Origin: Anastrepha obliqua
Taxonomy: Eukaryota > Arthropoda > Insecta > Diptera > Tephritidae
DNA: 64,000 nucleotides
Direction of reading: 5' to 3'
Assembly: GCF_027943255.1 (NCBI RefSeq)
Contig: NC_072895.1
Coordinates: forward strand, 85,810,001-85,874,000
Positions within the stretch are counted from its first letter, which is position 1, and the number at the start of each line of letters is the position of its first letter. This document shows, piece by piece, positions 11,802 to 23,999 of the stretch. The translations under genes were made by a program, and so were the position numbers. The notes beneath the pieces were generated by a model. It was not told where the DNA came from. It worked only from the letters and a program-made list of their open reading frames with translations, and did no database searches.

Positions 11802-12628
11802 CAGGGTGTTTCAACAACTTTCATTACAATTTGTTAAATATAATATAATAAAAAGAGGCCAAACGTAACTTCGATTCTAAGTAAAAGTATTGGTAATATA
11901 AAATGCATCGAGTGACTACCACTGCTTTTCTTACAGTGGCACATACTTTGATAGACATTTTTCTTTATGTTTCCTCACATTTGTCGAACAATTGCCTACA
12001 AAATATGTTTGAGCTGAGTTTGACGAGGAGTGTTTGCCAAAATAAAACCTTTCGAATCATCTGTGATTAAGTTCATTTTGCCTTTGGCTCCAACAAGTAC
12101 GCGTACATCCGTCCCTTCAAGGCATCAGAGTGAAGAAGAATTCGTTTGAAGTCAACGCAAATGAATCCATATGTGAATTCGAAGTTTTAAGATTGTTGGA
12201 GTACCCATAAACCGAGTCAAAAATAATCTCGTTCAACACAACCAACGGTTATGCTAGTACTATTTTGTACTTGAGACGCGCACCGCAGGCCTGCAGACCA
12301 CCTTTAATATGACGCTCTTATGAAACCGGTTAAGTGTCATAATATAATAATGCTCAGCAAGCAATTTGGGATGTGCAGTAGACGTCTGATGGAGTCTCAG
12401 CTGACTCAGACACATAAAAGTCACTTATTTGAGCTAAAATACAAGGTTCAACCGCTCGGAATTTCGATATTTATAGAGAAATATTCTGACTCCAATTTTT
12501 TACGTCAAGATCTCTGCCCAAACTATGAGCAAAATCGTCTAGTATAGAACTAATGTGTCCTAATAGGCTTTTACTAGCCAAATATTTCAAGCGCAAGTTA
12601 GAATGAAGGTACTTGTTGAAACACCCTG
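11802..12628. mobile_element. TIR DNA transposon remnant with TA duplications
   Basis: An 827-bp element with ends CAGGGTGTTTCAACAA (left) and TTGTTGAAACACCCTG (right), flanked by TA on both sides (11800-11801 and 12629-12630). TA target duplication and CAGGGTG ends are typical of Tc1/mariner-IS630 elements. No intact transposase frame and no DDE motif was recognised, so it is non-autonomous or badly decayed. Confidence 0.7.
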
Positions 12629-13464
12629 TAGAGTGGGTATGGCCTGAATAAATATGCTAGAGAGGATGCCTTTTGTTGAAAAAATGTGTCAGGTATTTTC
12701 CCATTGATGGTTCAAAATTAAAAGATTTAAAGGCTGTTGGGTAGTTTCATGGCAAAAAAAAATATCAATATCGATCTTGAAAGCGCTATGATCTGTTGCT
12801 AGGTATTTATTAATGAAGTTAAATATATTCTACACATTTTTTTATAAACCTATTCATCATATTTTGCATTCGTTAATGTAATCAAGAAACAATGCCAATT
12901 TACATATTTTTTTAAAGTGTATGTCTTGTTTTATTGGCTAAGTTAACTTTTTTTAACTATTGAATTGAAAACTATGATAAACCTTTTTTAATATAATTCT
13001 TAAACCTTCCTACACATTTTGCAAACTACACAAGAATTAATTACTTGTACACACACTTACACACCGTCCAATAACTCCACTGATTTCCTACATTAGAAAT
13101 GTCGTGCCGAAAAGGGCTGACATTTTAGAGCAAACATTTTTGTACAATAAAGAACTATAAAAAGGAAACAAAGTAAAAATTAATGAGACTGGCGGCATTT
13201 TTATATCTTGCAGTGATTGTGGCATTTTTGCATTTTCATTAAAAAACAAAAAACAAAAAAATACACTATACTCACACACATACACGCGCTAAAATACATT
13301 GTCCAATTAATTTTCTGAAGCACATAAAAATACTTTTTACACAAAAAATTAAAATAAAATTATTGAACGCTGCTCATTTACCGATACTAAATTGCTCTGC
13401 TTGCCGCCCCACTCGCCGCTCGCCCACTCACCTATGTTTTAATTATCATTGTGCATTTGCTGAA

Positions 13465-14918
13465 ATTTAAAGTAAATAAAAAAATATTTGTACAAAATTT
13501 TAAACCATAACTAAAATATAATCTTTTGTTTTTCGTTTTTTTTTTTGTTTAAAAAGTTATACTTACAAAAAAATTTTATTGGCGAGTGTTGTTATTCTAC
13601 AGTTCGAAGTATTTGATCCATACTTTTTTCTCATAACCAGTTATAATTAAACTAAGTTTCCTATGTGAAAAATGAAAAGATATTTGTAAAATGAAAAGAT
13701 AAATAATTAAATTAATTAAATTGAGCGAAGTACTAAAATGCAGCTTAATTGAATTAATTGTGACGAATTCAATAGATACCTAAATATTAATGATAAAAAT
13801 AATGCAAAACTTAATGATAGATAAAGTGAAGTACAATTTTGAATAATAATTAAGTAAATAAATAAAGTAAAGTAATAAATGAAATTAAACTGTTATTTTC
13901 ACTTTTTATAAAAAAAAAACAAAATACAAAATTAAATGAAAGAAAAATTAAAAGTAAATAAAAAATCAAAAGTAAATAAAAACCTTAAAATAAAAAAAAT
14001 AAAAAAAATAAAAATACAAAAAAATTAAAAAAAATTACAATAAAAAAATAAAAATACAAAAACATAAAAAAATAATAAAAACAAATAAAAAATAAACAAA
14101 GAAAAGTAATACAAAGAAGTAAATAAAGAAAAAAAATTAATATTGAAAAACTGAAAACAAAATTCTTTTTAAAAGTAATACATTTTCTAAGACTACATAT
14201 AAAACTTTATATATAAAATATATGCATGTATGATATATAAAAAAAAGTTACAAAATAATTTAAACTAAGGGTGAAAGATACAGAATATATGACAAAAAAC
14301 ATTTAAAGAAATATTAATTAAAATGAATAACGAACTTGAACACAAAAAAAAAACTAAATAAAAAAAAAGATGAAATGATAGGAAACAAAATTCAATAAAA
14401 AACCAAAATTTAAATAAAAGACGAAAAACCAAATAAGATGAAAAAAATTCAATAAAATTGGAATAAAATGAAATAAGATTTAAACATAAAAAAAATTAAA
14501 TAAAAAGTTAATGATAAGAAATAATTTCAACTAAAGGGAAAATACCGAATACAAAAGTTAATAAAAAATTAAAATAAAAAACTAAAACCTTTAAACAAAG
14601 CGAAGTAAAGTGAAGTACAATTAAACTAAAATGGCATAAGTATTATTAAAAAAATAAAATAAAAAATTAATAAAAAAACAAAATAAAAAAATTAATAAAA
14701 AAACATAAATAAAAGAGAAATAAATATAAAAACATAAATAGAAAAATATAATTAAAAAAAATGTATACGAAAAAAAATTAAAAAAAATGAAAACAAGTAA
14801 GATGAAAAAACTAAAAATAAATTAGACTAAAATAAAATGTAAACATAAAAGCGTGAAATGAAAAAAAAGTAAATTAAATTAAATCGAAATGAATTCAAAT
14901 GGAAATAAAATAAAACAT
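13465..14918. repeat. A-rich low-complexity field
   Basis: About 1.4 kb dominated by AAAAT, AAATAAAAT and AAATG units with very few C or G. Continues as 17438-18420 beyond the LINE insertion, so the two parts were one field of about 2.4 kb. No genes. Confidence 0.85.
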
Positions 14919-14928
14919 CATGAAATTA

Positions 14929-15956
14929 TATGCACTTCCCAGCACTCTTCAGAGTAATTATGGGAATAGATCAGATCTAATCAGCTCTAATAGCATCTCT
15001 ACAGCAATACTTAGTTTTAAAAAATTTAAATCACCAGGTCCTGACAACATCATTCCAGCAGAACTTCAAGAAGGACTGGAAATTCTACTGCCTTGGTTAA
15101 CAAGTGTTTAAATCTCTCTTACCTTCCGACAATTTGGAAGAAATCGAAGGTAGTATTCATTCCGAAAACGGGGAAACCTTCACACTGTAAACCAAACGAT
15201 TTCAGGCCCATTAGCCTAACCTCTTTTTGCTTAAAGGCTTTTGAAAAAGTCTTAGATGAGCCAATCAAAACCCAACTTGATACTAGGTTGATCTCTGAGG
15301 CACAATACGCCTACACTAAAGGGAAATCGACTGAAACGGCACTTCACTCACTGGTGCAAACAGTGGAAACTTCCCTTCACAATAAGGAGTACTCTATTGT
15401 CGCATTTATGGACATAGAAGGTGCTTTTAATAATATTGAACCCAAAGCTATTTTGGCGGAAATTGCAAAATTGGGTACTAATTACTCCATTCGAAAGATG
15501 ATCGAACAAATGCTCCAAAATAGAATAATCACTTCAGAGCTTGGGTTAAGCCGCATGAGAATGTACGCCGTCAAAGGCACTCGTCAAGGCGGAGTACTTT
15601 CACCCGTTCTCTGGAATCTCGCTGTAAACAGTTTGCTTCGAAATCTCGAAAAAGCAGGCTGCAAGGTTGTAGCCTATGCAGATGATGTTGCTCTCTGCGT
15701 GTCAGGCAAACACCTGAATACCCTCACTGAGCTCATGCAACGCTCAATCAATATTCTGTCAAAATGGTGCACCGAATGCGGACTAAATGCGAATCCAGCA
15801 AAGACAGATCTTGTTCTCTTCAATAGCAAACAACAATCTCCTCCACTGCAAACAATAACTTTAAAAGGGGAATCATTACTTCTATCAGATTCAGCTAAAT
15901 ATCTAGGAGTTATTCTAGATAGGAAGTTGAGTTGGAAATTGATCATTGAAAACTGA
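14929..15956 (+). pseudogene. LINE reverse transcriptase (frameshifted)
   Basis: Two overlapping frames, broken by a frameshift near 15093-15105. The first holds KSPGPDNIIPAELQ. The second holds FRPISLTSF, AFMDIEGAFNN, GTRQGGVLSP, the catalytic YADDVAL (near 15675) and KYLGVILD, which are the reverse transcriptase blocks of non-LTR retrotransposons. The active-site acidic residues in DIEGAF and YADD are intact. A TGA at 15954-15956 interrupts the frame, and CKKAFIALYTCKKAIG continues in the same frame after it. Codons of the usual connection region run on to about 16450, with another stop (TAA, 16140-16142). Confidence 0.92.
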
Positions 15957-16414
15957 TGTAAAAAAGCTTTCATAGCTCTTTATACTTGTAAGAAAGCTAT
16001 AGGCAAAACCTGGGGGTTTTCACCTCGGATCATTTATTGGATATATACCTCGATCATCAAACCGATACTCTTCTACGGTGTGGTTGTATGGTGGACAGTA
16101 CTCGAAAAACGGTGTAGAGTAGCCACAATTGATCGAGTCTAAAGAACAGCCTGCCTCCTGATAACAGGATGCTTAAGTACAACACCTACTAAGGCTCTAA
16201 ATACGTTGTTTCACTTGTTCCCTATCGATCTGGCTGGCAAAGCGATTGCAGCGAAAGCAGCGAAACGCATGAATGCCATATCGAAATGGAAAAGGTATCT
16301 TGGCCATTCGGCCATACTGAACAGGAACACTGTTGTCTCTTCCGACATAGACTATCATGTAAGTCTTCCATCACCACCCTTGCTATTTTCCTGTTCACTC
16401 CCAACTAGGGAAGA

Positions 16415-16879
16415 ATGGAAGACAAATCTAACCGAAATCGATGGCCCTCTGATTATATAATATATACAGATGGTTCAAAACAAGACGGTAAAGTGGGATT
16501 TGGAATATTTTCCAATTCTCCTCACATCAATCTATCATTTAGATTAGCCGACTACTGTAGTGTATTCCAAGCGGAAGTATGCGCTATCTGGTATGCTGCG
16601 AGAACTATCTTAGAAAAGAGAATATCACTAGAGGATATCCGCTTTTTCACCGACAGTCAAGCGGCCGTTCGAGCACTCAGCTCCTCTTATACCCACTCAG
16701 ATGTGGTTCGATTCTGTCTCTTATCTCTTAACGAGATAAGTGTTCAGAATTGTGTCCAAGTTATTTGGATACCCGATCACAGTGGATTCGAAGGTAACTG
16801 CAAAGCTGATGAGCTCGCGAGAGCTGGAGCTGCGCAATCATATGTTAGTAACTTACCCACAATCCACATTCCGCTCTAA
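16415..16879 (+). pseudogene. LINE RNase H domain
   Basis: After a frameshift near 16450 the frame shows YTDGSKQDG, FQAEVCAIW, FTDSQAAVRAL and GNCKADELARAG. These supply the four catalytic acidic positions (D, E, D, D) of RNase HI. The HSG motif is present as WIPDHSGFEG, with Asp where Gly is usual. A TAA at 16877-16879 interrupts the frame; reading continues in frame with MIIDREFHSIADRRW. In LINEs this domain removes RNA from the RNA:DNA hybrid during second-strand synthesis. Confidence 0.9.
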
Positions 16880-16888
16880 ACATGTAAA

Positions 16889-17334
16889 ATGATCATTGAT
16901 CGAGAATTTCACAGCATTGCTGATCGGAGGTGGCGAGTGGAAACTACTTGCGTTACGACCAGACAAATCTGGTCATCCTACAATCTGAAACATGCAAAAA
17001 CCCTTATAAGTCTTTCGAAACACGAACTAAGGCATATAATATCTCTTATCACCGGCCACTGCCTTTTGGGCACTCACGCACGTCGGCTCGGGGTTCCTTA
17101 AAACGACCAGTGCAGATACTGCGAGGGCGAAGTTGAGGAAGTATCGAGCGGGCATTTGCTGTGCAGTTGTCCCGGCCTAGCCAGAAGTCGACTCGCTCTT
17201 CTAGGCTCTCCAACAATTGACAACCTTTCAGTACTCTCGGACCTGAAAATCGAATCTCTCATTAAATTCTCGAAACGAATTAATATCTTGGACCAAAATC
17301 TATAATAAAAATCTCGGTTAGGTGGGGAAATCAT
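16889..17334 (+). pseudogene. LINE ORF2 C-terminal CCHC region and 3' UTR
   Basis: Contains SLITGHCLLGTHARRLGVP, then a TAA at 17099-17101 where the copy at 28822 has CAA. The zinc motif CRYCEGEVEE...HLLCSC and SCPGLARSRLALLG follow. The frame ends in INILDQNL with a stop near 17304. A short 3' UTR leads to the (CCAA)n end. Confidence 0.85.
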
Positions 17335-17437
17335 ATAACATAATGAGCTCTAGGGCAACACAACGGACCCAACTTGCGGTCTATGTGGCACTTCGATGCG
17401 GGGTCACTCTTAAACCAACCAACCAACCATGAAATTA

Positions 17438-18420
17438 AATTAGAAAATTAAAACGAAATGAAATAAAATAAAATGAAATAAAACAGTACGAAACAAAATA
17501 AAATGAAGTATTGTGCAGAAAAGTTAAAATTAAAATTAAAAAGAATTTAAATGAAATAAAATAAAACAAAATAAATAAAATTAAAAGTAAGAAAAGAAGG
17601 GAAATTAAATCAAATGAAATAAAATAATATAATATATATAAAATATAATAAAAATAATAATCAATAAATAAAGTAAAATTAAACAAATTACTAAATGAAA
17701 TTGAAATAAAATTGAAAAAGTTAAAAAATAAAAAAAAGTATAAAAAAACTAAAGAATTAAACAAATGAAATATAAAAACAATAAAATATTGAACGAACAC
17801 AATATACAAAAAAATGTTAAAAACATATAAAAAAATCTAAAAAAATGTAAAAAAAGTAAAAAAGTATAAAAAATATATAAAAGAATAAAATAAAGAAAAA
17901 TATAAAAATGTAGATTAATATAATATAAATACTAAATATAAAAAATATTAAATGTAAAAAAATATTAAATATAAAAAATATTAAATATAAAAAAATATTA
18001 AATATGCAAAAAATATTATATAAAATAAAGCAATATTAAATATAAAAGAAAATAATCAATAGAAAAAATATAAATAATAAAAACATTTAAAGAGAAAAAC
18101 CTTAAATAAAATTGAAATAAATAAAATAAAATAAATAAAAACTAATAAATAAAAAAATAATAAAACAAAATAAATTAAAATAAAATAAAAAAAATAAAAT
18201 AAAGAAATAATAATAAAACGAAACAAATTAAAATTAAATAAATAAAATAAGATCAAATATAATAAAAAAATATAATAATACAATACAATATCAATAAATT
18301 AAAATAAGTTGAAAATACGTAATATAAAACTAATATTAATTAAAATAAGAAATAACCAGGATCGTAACTGAAATAAAATAAGAAAGAAAATCAAATGAAA
18401 GGAAGGAAGTTCAACTAATT
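17438..18420. repeat. A-rich low-complexity field, right part
   Basis: Continuation of the field before the LINE. Includes several near-repeats of AAATATAAAAAATATTAAAT between 17930 and 18010. No coding content; minus-strand frames are Phe/Leu/Tyr runs. Confidence 0.85.
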
Positions 18421-18780
18421 TAACTTAATGAATTCAAGCCAAAGTAAACTAAACTTTTGGTACAATTCGAGCAACTCGATAACCAAAACTATTTAAATTA
18501 AATCAGTCTAATCGTGTCGACGTACTATAGAACATATAGAAAACTACGTGGCAATTAAAATTTTTCAACTACTCTTTATACCCCACACGGCAACAAAAAA
18601 TGTAACGCTCTATCGTCGCTTTCTCTCTTTAACACAATACTTCACATTTAATCGTATTCCAAACACTATTTCAAAATCCAACTCTTAAACTTTCTCAACA
18701 AAAAGAAAAGCAAGAACAAACAATAAAAAAAAAACAACTACAACTACCGCCTGTCTCTACTATTTCACCACTTTCAACAG

Positions 18781-20040
18781 GATGCACCAACAATCAAATT
18801 GCAACCAACTGCCAACAACAATAAAAATACCGCAATGCTCTCGTCCACTCAGCTACACAATTTATCTGCGCCCTCTCACCACCATCATCTACACCTACAT
18901 CAGCCAACACTACTCCAACATACGGCTATTACACCACAACCACAAGTCCAATCCTCTCCTGCCTTCCTCTCACTTTTGCCCCGTTCGCTGTCCTCACTGT
19001 CATTGGGCACGCGCAAAAATAAAATTGATAAAGATTTAATTACTGCGCCATTGAATAATACAACGGATTTTCTACATCAACAATATCATCATCACCAACA
19101 TCACGCCAACAACAATGCGACCACATCACCACTACCGCCATATAATATGTCACAATCGCTGCATCAACCGCAAACACAAACGCAACAACAACAACAGCAT
19201 CGCAATTCAACGCAACAAGCACTCTTCTATCAGCAACAGCAGCAACAACAACAGGCGCGTCTCAAAGAAACACCAAAATCGTCAAGCTCTAAGTGCAAGA
19301 ATAAATTTGCCGCACAGGCGAAAACGCACAGCATACAAGAAGACATACCGCCACCGTTGCCACAACGCAATCCGCCGCGTCAGTTGCAACTAGACAATAA
19401 CGGTAATGCAGGCGGTGTCATGAGTAATAGCAGTGGCAGCAACAACGCATCGTTATTCGCACCGATTTCCGATCTAGACTTGGCCGGTAGTCCGCAAGGC
19501 AAATCGCCACAACCTACTTTGCCGCCACCGCCCACTGCGTCACAGTCTTGCGCAGCGACAGCAGCGTCCTCATCAGCGGTGGGACAAAAGAAACGCTCCA
19601 AAGCTAAGACGAAAGCGCTCTCCGATCCGAAGATGTCAACGCAAATGTTCCTACAAATGGAGACGGCAGTTGGCGCCAATGCTTCGGGCGCAGCAGCTGA
19701 TAGTGGCAACTCTGAAACAGATTGTATACCACCACCGCTGCCACCGCGTCAACCCGGCATGCTGGAAGAGTCGCCGCACAGAGGCAGTTTTTCGAATTTG
19801 AATGCTGCTGGCCAAGGTGGCAATGGAGCTGGTGGTGCACCACGGCCGCCACCCAACAGCATCGACACGCTGCTCAATTATCCGCTTGTGGCCACATGCA
19901 CGCCAGTGCATCGAGACAATATGGCAGCGGCTTTTCCGCTCTCACAGCGACCCAACATCGTACAACAATTGCAGCAACACCAACAGCAGCAGCAGCAACT
20001 GCAGAACAGCAATAGCTGTGCGGGAACGGCAACAGCAGCT
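18781..20040 (+). CDS. RhoGEF2: RhoGEF2 exon: long low-complexity, proline-motif linker
   Basis: A 1,260-bp phase 0-0 exon of 420 codons between TTTCAACAG and GTAAGT. It begins DAPTIKLQPTANNNKN. Composition is rich in Q, N, H, S and P. There is a His-rich run (SHHHHLHLHQP) near the start, CAA/CAG tracts at 19184-19198, 19231-19254 and about 19972-20007, and a basic patch KKRSKAKTKAL near 19590. Two nearly identical proline motifs, DIPPPLPQRNPP (near 19345) and CIPPPLPPRQPG (near 19726), fit the SH3-ligand pattern PxxPxR. It ends GTATAA before the donor; read-through reaches a stop at about 20088, so a retained intron would truncate the protein before the RGS-like domain. The exon links the coiled coil to the RGS-like half and is probably disordered. 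Antisense frames overlapping it are shadows. Confidence 0.93.
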
Positions 20041-21053
20041 GTAAGTAGTCAAGGGCGTTACACCAAACCTAAAAAGAGCAAAAAATAATAAAAATTGAAA
20101 GCCAAATGCCATAAGAAAGCTGCACGTAGTCAGAGATCGGATGTTTGTTTTTGGTTTGGGATGGTATTCGTAGCTTTAGCGACGCGCTTGGTAACAACAA
20201 CTACTACCATGTACTACTCGGTTTACTCTCTTCCTCATGCACTCAAAAATACACATACACCAAATTCACAAGAGCAACCAGCAGCTGCGCGCTTTGGCTG
20301 AAAACTCTGCTATTACTACTACTACTATTACAGCAACTGCGGCTTTGGTGGACTTTTTTTTAACCAGCGTGGCTCTATCGTATTTTTGTATTCGTATTTT
20401 TTGGCTGTAGTATGAAAAAAAAAGAAAAAAACTAACCGTGGGTTTTGGAAAAGAATTGTAATTACTCGTAGCGTTGATTGTTGCTGATCAATTGGCAATG
20501 AAAATTGGCTATAACTAATTGATATGTAGTTAACTGATCACACTCACAAACCATAATCATTAGCCATAATTTGTGTATTTTGTATATAACAGTTATCTAG
20601 TAACATAATTTGTACATATTTTTATTAAGAAACACACAACACTATCTTCACTAAAGAAGTAATGCATGCAAAGGAGGTATTTTTCTTAGAAGAAGTCTGT
20701 TTGTTGATACCTCAGAAGGTATATCGCGGCATAAGTATTTTCTACATTATACGTACCTATATTTCCAAAATACGTAGAGACTTCCTGTTAAAGTCAGAAA
20801 AGTTATTGATAACCTCTCGGTTGAAGAGCTGACTATGCCTTTCTTTTATACATTTCAGTATTTTTTAAATTTAAGATTTGAAAAAGTCGAGCCAAGAAGC
20901 ACTAAGATATTTAGTAACTCCTTAACCACTCAGTCTAAAAAGCCCATTCTACTTAAGCTCTGGAAAGTAAAACATTAGATAGTAAAGGCGGAAAGGAGAG
21001 AAGTAACAGAAGGAAAAATATATGATAGAAGAGAGACATAGAGGTGGCTAGAC

Positions 21054-21560
21054 CTATGCTAACTTTTCAGATTCTTTAGTAAATCTGAAAATATCATCCA
21101 GTTTGAGAGAACGAATTTTACTCGTTCTCATGACATCGGAACCCAAAATTCCCAACCTCGCATTAGCAAACACAAGACACTCGCATAGAAAATGCTCAGT
21201 GCTATTCGCCTCCTCTAAGCAAGACAAGCAAATCGGGTCCGCAATGATTCCATATGAGTCCCCATATGCTGTTCCCATGGACTGTGTCCCGTAATAATAC
21301 CGACCATAAACCGAAAGTCTTTTCTTCCAAGTTTAAGAATAAATTTCGACAGTTTTCTTTTTGGATTTGTCACAAAACACTTTGCAGTTCTGCAGCGTTC
21401 TAGACCGGACCATCGCTCTTTATTTACACTACATATTATACATAATCGCTGACCCACTATATGAATCTGGCAGAACTGATTCCGTTTATTGGGTCTAGTC
21501 CCTGTGATTGGCGCGCTGATCCACAGTTGGCTAATTCATCGACTTCTTTTTACATTCTTC
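21054..21560 (-). pseudogene. LINE ORF2 C-terminus (RNase H end plus CCHC)
   Basis: On the minus strand, around 21530, a degraded GN..(V)DELA-like RNase H end is followed by KLGRKDFRFMVGIITGHSPW. In a shifted frame, ICLSCLEEANSTEHFLCEC supplies the CCHC zinc motif, and RSLKLDDIFRFTKESEKL ends the frame at 21054. This is the same layout as the LINE at 14929 but a different family. It is frameshifted and 5' truncated. Confidence 0.8.
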
Positions 21561-22401
21561 AAAAATCTTTGAGGTATGCTTTGCGTTCTCCAGAGCCTAT
21601 AGTGCAGCCTGACTGAACACGCCCTTGGGGACATCCTTATTTGTTCCTGGCGGTAATTAGTTTGTCACTGTTCTCACCATTTCAGTATAGTTGTGGTTAA
21701 TTTAAGAAGATATACTCAGGCTTATTAGTTTTATCAGACATCCAAAATGGATTTGAACGGTAAGCAATAAATCTATGCTTTCCTGGTTTACGCAATGAGG
21801 TGTGTGCACACCTAAGGTGCTCAAGCGGTTTCTGAAAGAATATTACTGCATAGGCCACTCCAGCTTTCTTTGAGCAAACCGACGCGTTCCAAAAAACTGT
21901 CCGACAACAATTGAACCCAACGGTATTATCAACTGGTATTGTATGGCATTTTATTATCGGAAACTAATCAGGACTGAAGAAAGCGAAGAGCTTTGGGTTA
22001 CAGGAACGACTGGTGATATACACCGGATGAAGCTTCAAACAAGCCAAAATACTGCTAGCAAGATTGCGAACTAATGCTTCTTATAAAGGAGTATAACACT
22101 ATGCTCAGCAAACAGTTCCTGTTAAGGTGCTTCCGCAGGAGCCGCCCCAGTAGGCACATGCTGAGAACTGAGCCAACTTCTAGGCCTGTTAGAAAGCATC
22201 TCATTCAACTGATTAACGAGATGTGAACATCTGTACAACAACCTCTGGATCTCACCGTATACCGGCAAGCTATCAATTACATTCACTGAGTGTACGTCGT
22301 TAATGGAGGCCAACCACAACCTATCGTAGACAAATTGCTTTAGCGATTCCCACATCGCCTTACTTGTTGCCACAGTTATTTTCCAGGTATTGCAGAGTTA
22401 C

Positions 22402-22745
22402 GTAAGGTTAGGTTAACCAGGTTGCTTGTCTAAGAAAAGACACTCGGTGGCCCTAAGGCCCATTGTGATACCTGCATTTGATTTCCTTTCCCTAACTAAG
22501 TTGCTTAAACCACTTAGATCTTTTTAAGAAGGTGACTAGTCCCCCCAGTGAGACATTTTGCAAATTTCTTAGGTCTTCAAAGAAATATTCGCCAAGATAT
22601 TTGGCACGGCTTCTTTGAAGTTCAGAACATTCACAGAAGTGTTTTACCGACTCAATTTCTTCTAATTCTTCTTCATTCCCATTGTGAGATAGACCCATTA
22701 TTTTGGCTAGAGTGCCAATAATACAGTGCACAATTAAACTTCTAC
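22402..22745 (-). pseudogene. LINE ORF2 CCHC tail and 3' end
   Basis: The minus-strand frame 22492-22731 reads ESVKHFCECSELQRSRAKYLGEYFFEDL and ends KRSKWFKQLS. This is the last zinc-motif half and C-terminus of an I-superfamily LINE. A 3' UTR follows, ending on the minus strand in AACCTGGTTAACCTAACCT near 22402. The (AACCT)-type tail resembles the CCAA and CCTA tails of the other LINEs here. Strongly 5' truncated. Confidence 0.75.
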
Positions 22746-23999
22746 CTATCTGGAACTGGCCCCGAGTTACTCAACATATGCCCCACTTATAAAATAATCC
22801 CCATGTCACCAATCATTTCTTCACTTGCCTCTGTGGTTCAACCTGTAATGCGCTCTGAACATGAAGTACGGAAAACACATTCACATTTACAGCGCAGAAT
22901 GCTGAGTAGACCCTCTGAGTGTTGCTTCGAGTCTCTATGAAGCAAAATAATTCTAATAATTCTCAGTATTTTCTATGCCAAAGATGAACAAAGTCCACTA
23001 CTATTTGCATAGTCTGCCCAAGTTTTTTAGTCTAGGGTACGTCTTGCCTTCTTCCAAATACTTAAGTCTTTTGATTGAACTATAATAGGTTTAAAATTAT
23101 CTGTTTAGGTTTTGTTTTTTCCTTTGAAACCTTTTTTGATCAGTGACACAGTGTCGAAACTAGCAAAACTTTTTAATTTTTATTTACATTTACGAAAATA
23201 TATTTTTCTAAAAGTTAATCTCATATCATCAGCGTCTAAATAATATCGTATCGGCTCTTTCTCACCTGTAACAATCTTTCTTTAATGATATAAGGACAGC
23301 TTTGGAGTGAATAGAGAATTGCTGGATTTCGTGTTTTCTAGTAAAAATTAGTTAATTGTGCCAAACTAACGTTGTGCCAAACTCATATTGAGAGGTGAGA
23401 AGTTCCTTCTGTTAGATTAGCGTATCGGGAAATCCAAATGGCTCGACTTATTGAGGAATTTTTTTTATGATATGGTACCTTAATATATTTGACTAAGCTT
23501 ACTTCGAAAAATTAGCAACTACGTTTAAGTATCGACCGGCACTAAATATAATGTTAAGACATATAAATTAATTGTTGAAGGTCAGTTTTTAGTAGAACAT
23601 TTTGACTCATTATTGCTTCTCATAGTGGGCTTTTTAACACTTGTTTTAAGAAGTTGCCTATAAATCCAATTAATAAAGATTTGGTATGTTTACAGTTTTC
23701 GAAAACATATTCTTTACAAAATTTCCCTATAGATCTTCTCCGACAAAAATTTCCTGGGACCAATAATTAGGTCCACCAGCTCACAAACTGCACTAAAAAA
23801 TGTAAGAGAGAAGCGATTGGTGCTGTGGCAATCTCTTCATGATGAAAATGCCAAACAGTAGTGAATAAATAAAGTAGCATCACTAACTTTGACAGCTGAC
23901 AAAACAATTTATCACCATAGAAACTTCTATCACTTCAAAAATCACCTATACAGAGATTTTCTAAACGCAGCAGTGGACTTACAGAGATTTATTAAGAAT

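Larger units (their letters stand above)
14929..17428 (+). mobile_element. 5'-truncated LINE (RT, RNase H, CCHC) with 9-bp target duplication
   Basis: A 2.5-kb retroposon starting inside ORF2 and ending in the 3' repeat CCAACCAACCAACC. It is flanked by the direct repeat ATGAAATTA at 14920-14928 and 17429-17437. The order reverse transcriptase, RNase H, C-terminal CCHC places it in the I superfamily (I/LOA-like), since Jockey proper lacks RNase H. Endonuclease and ORF1 are missing. A second, shorter copy of the same family is at 28822. The element is dead: at least two frameshifts and several in-frame stops. Confidence 0.93.
9578..18780 (+). other. RhoGEF2: RhoGEF2 intron of 9.2 kb
   Basis: Bounded by GTATGT at 9578 and TTTCAACAG before 18781. 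Unassigned parts: 9578-10810 (including a 206-residue open frame judged spurious), 11220-11800, and 12630-13460, which is AT-rich and unremarkable. 18421-18780 is ordinary intron sequence leading to the acceptor. Confidence 0.8.

Noticed and set aside
17435..18283. Minus-strand Phe/Leu/Tyr-rich frames that look like membrane proteins
   Set aside because: Translation of A-rich low-complexity DNA.
18782..19039. Frame starting MHQQSNCNQ at the long RhoGEF2 exon
   Set aside because: It is one base out of the phase set by the neighbouring exons, and stops early; the phase-0 reading continues for 420 codons.
19040..19911. Three minus-strand frames over the long exon
   Set aside because: Antisense shadows of Q/P/A-rich coding sequence.
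22122..22373. 83-residue minus-strand frame (MATSKAMWESLKQ...)
   Set aside because: Composition is protein-like, but I recognise no family; it lies between two LINE tails and is probably transposon-derived. Not listed as a gene.
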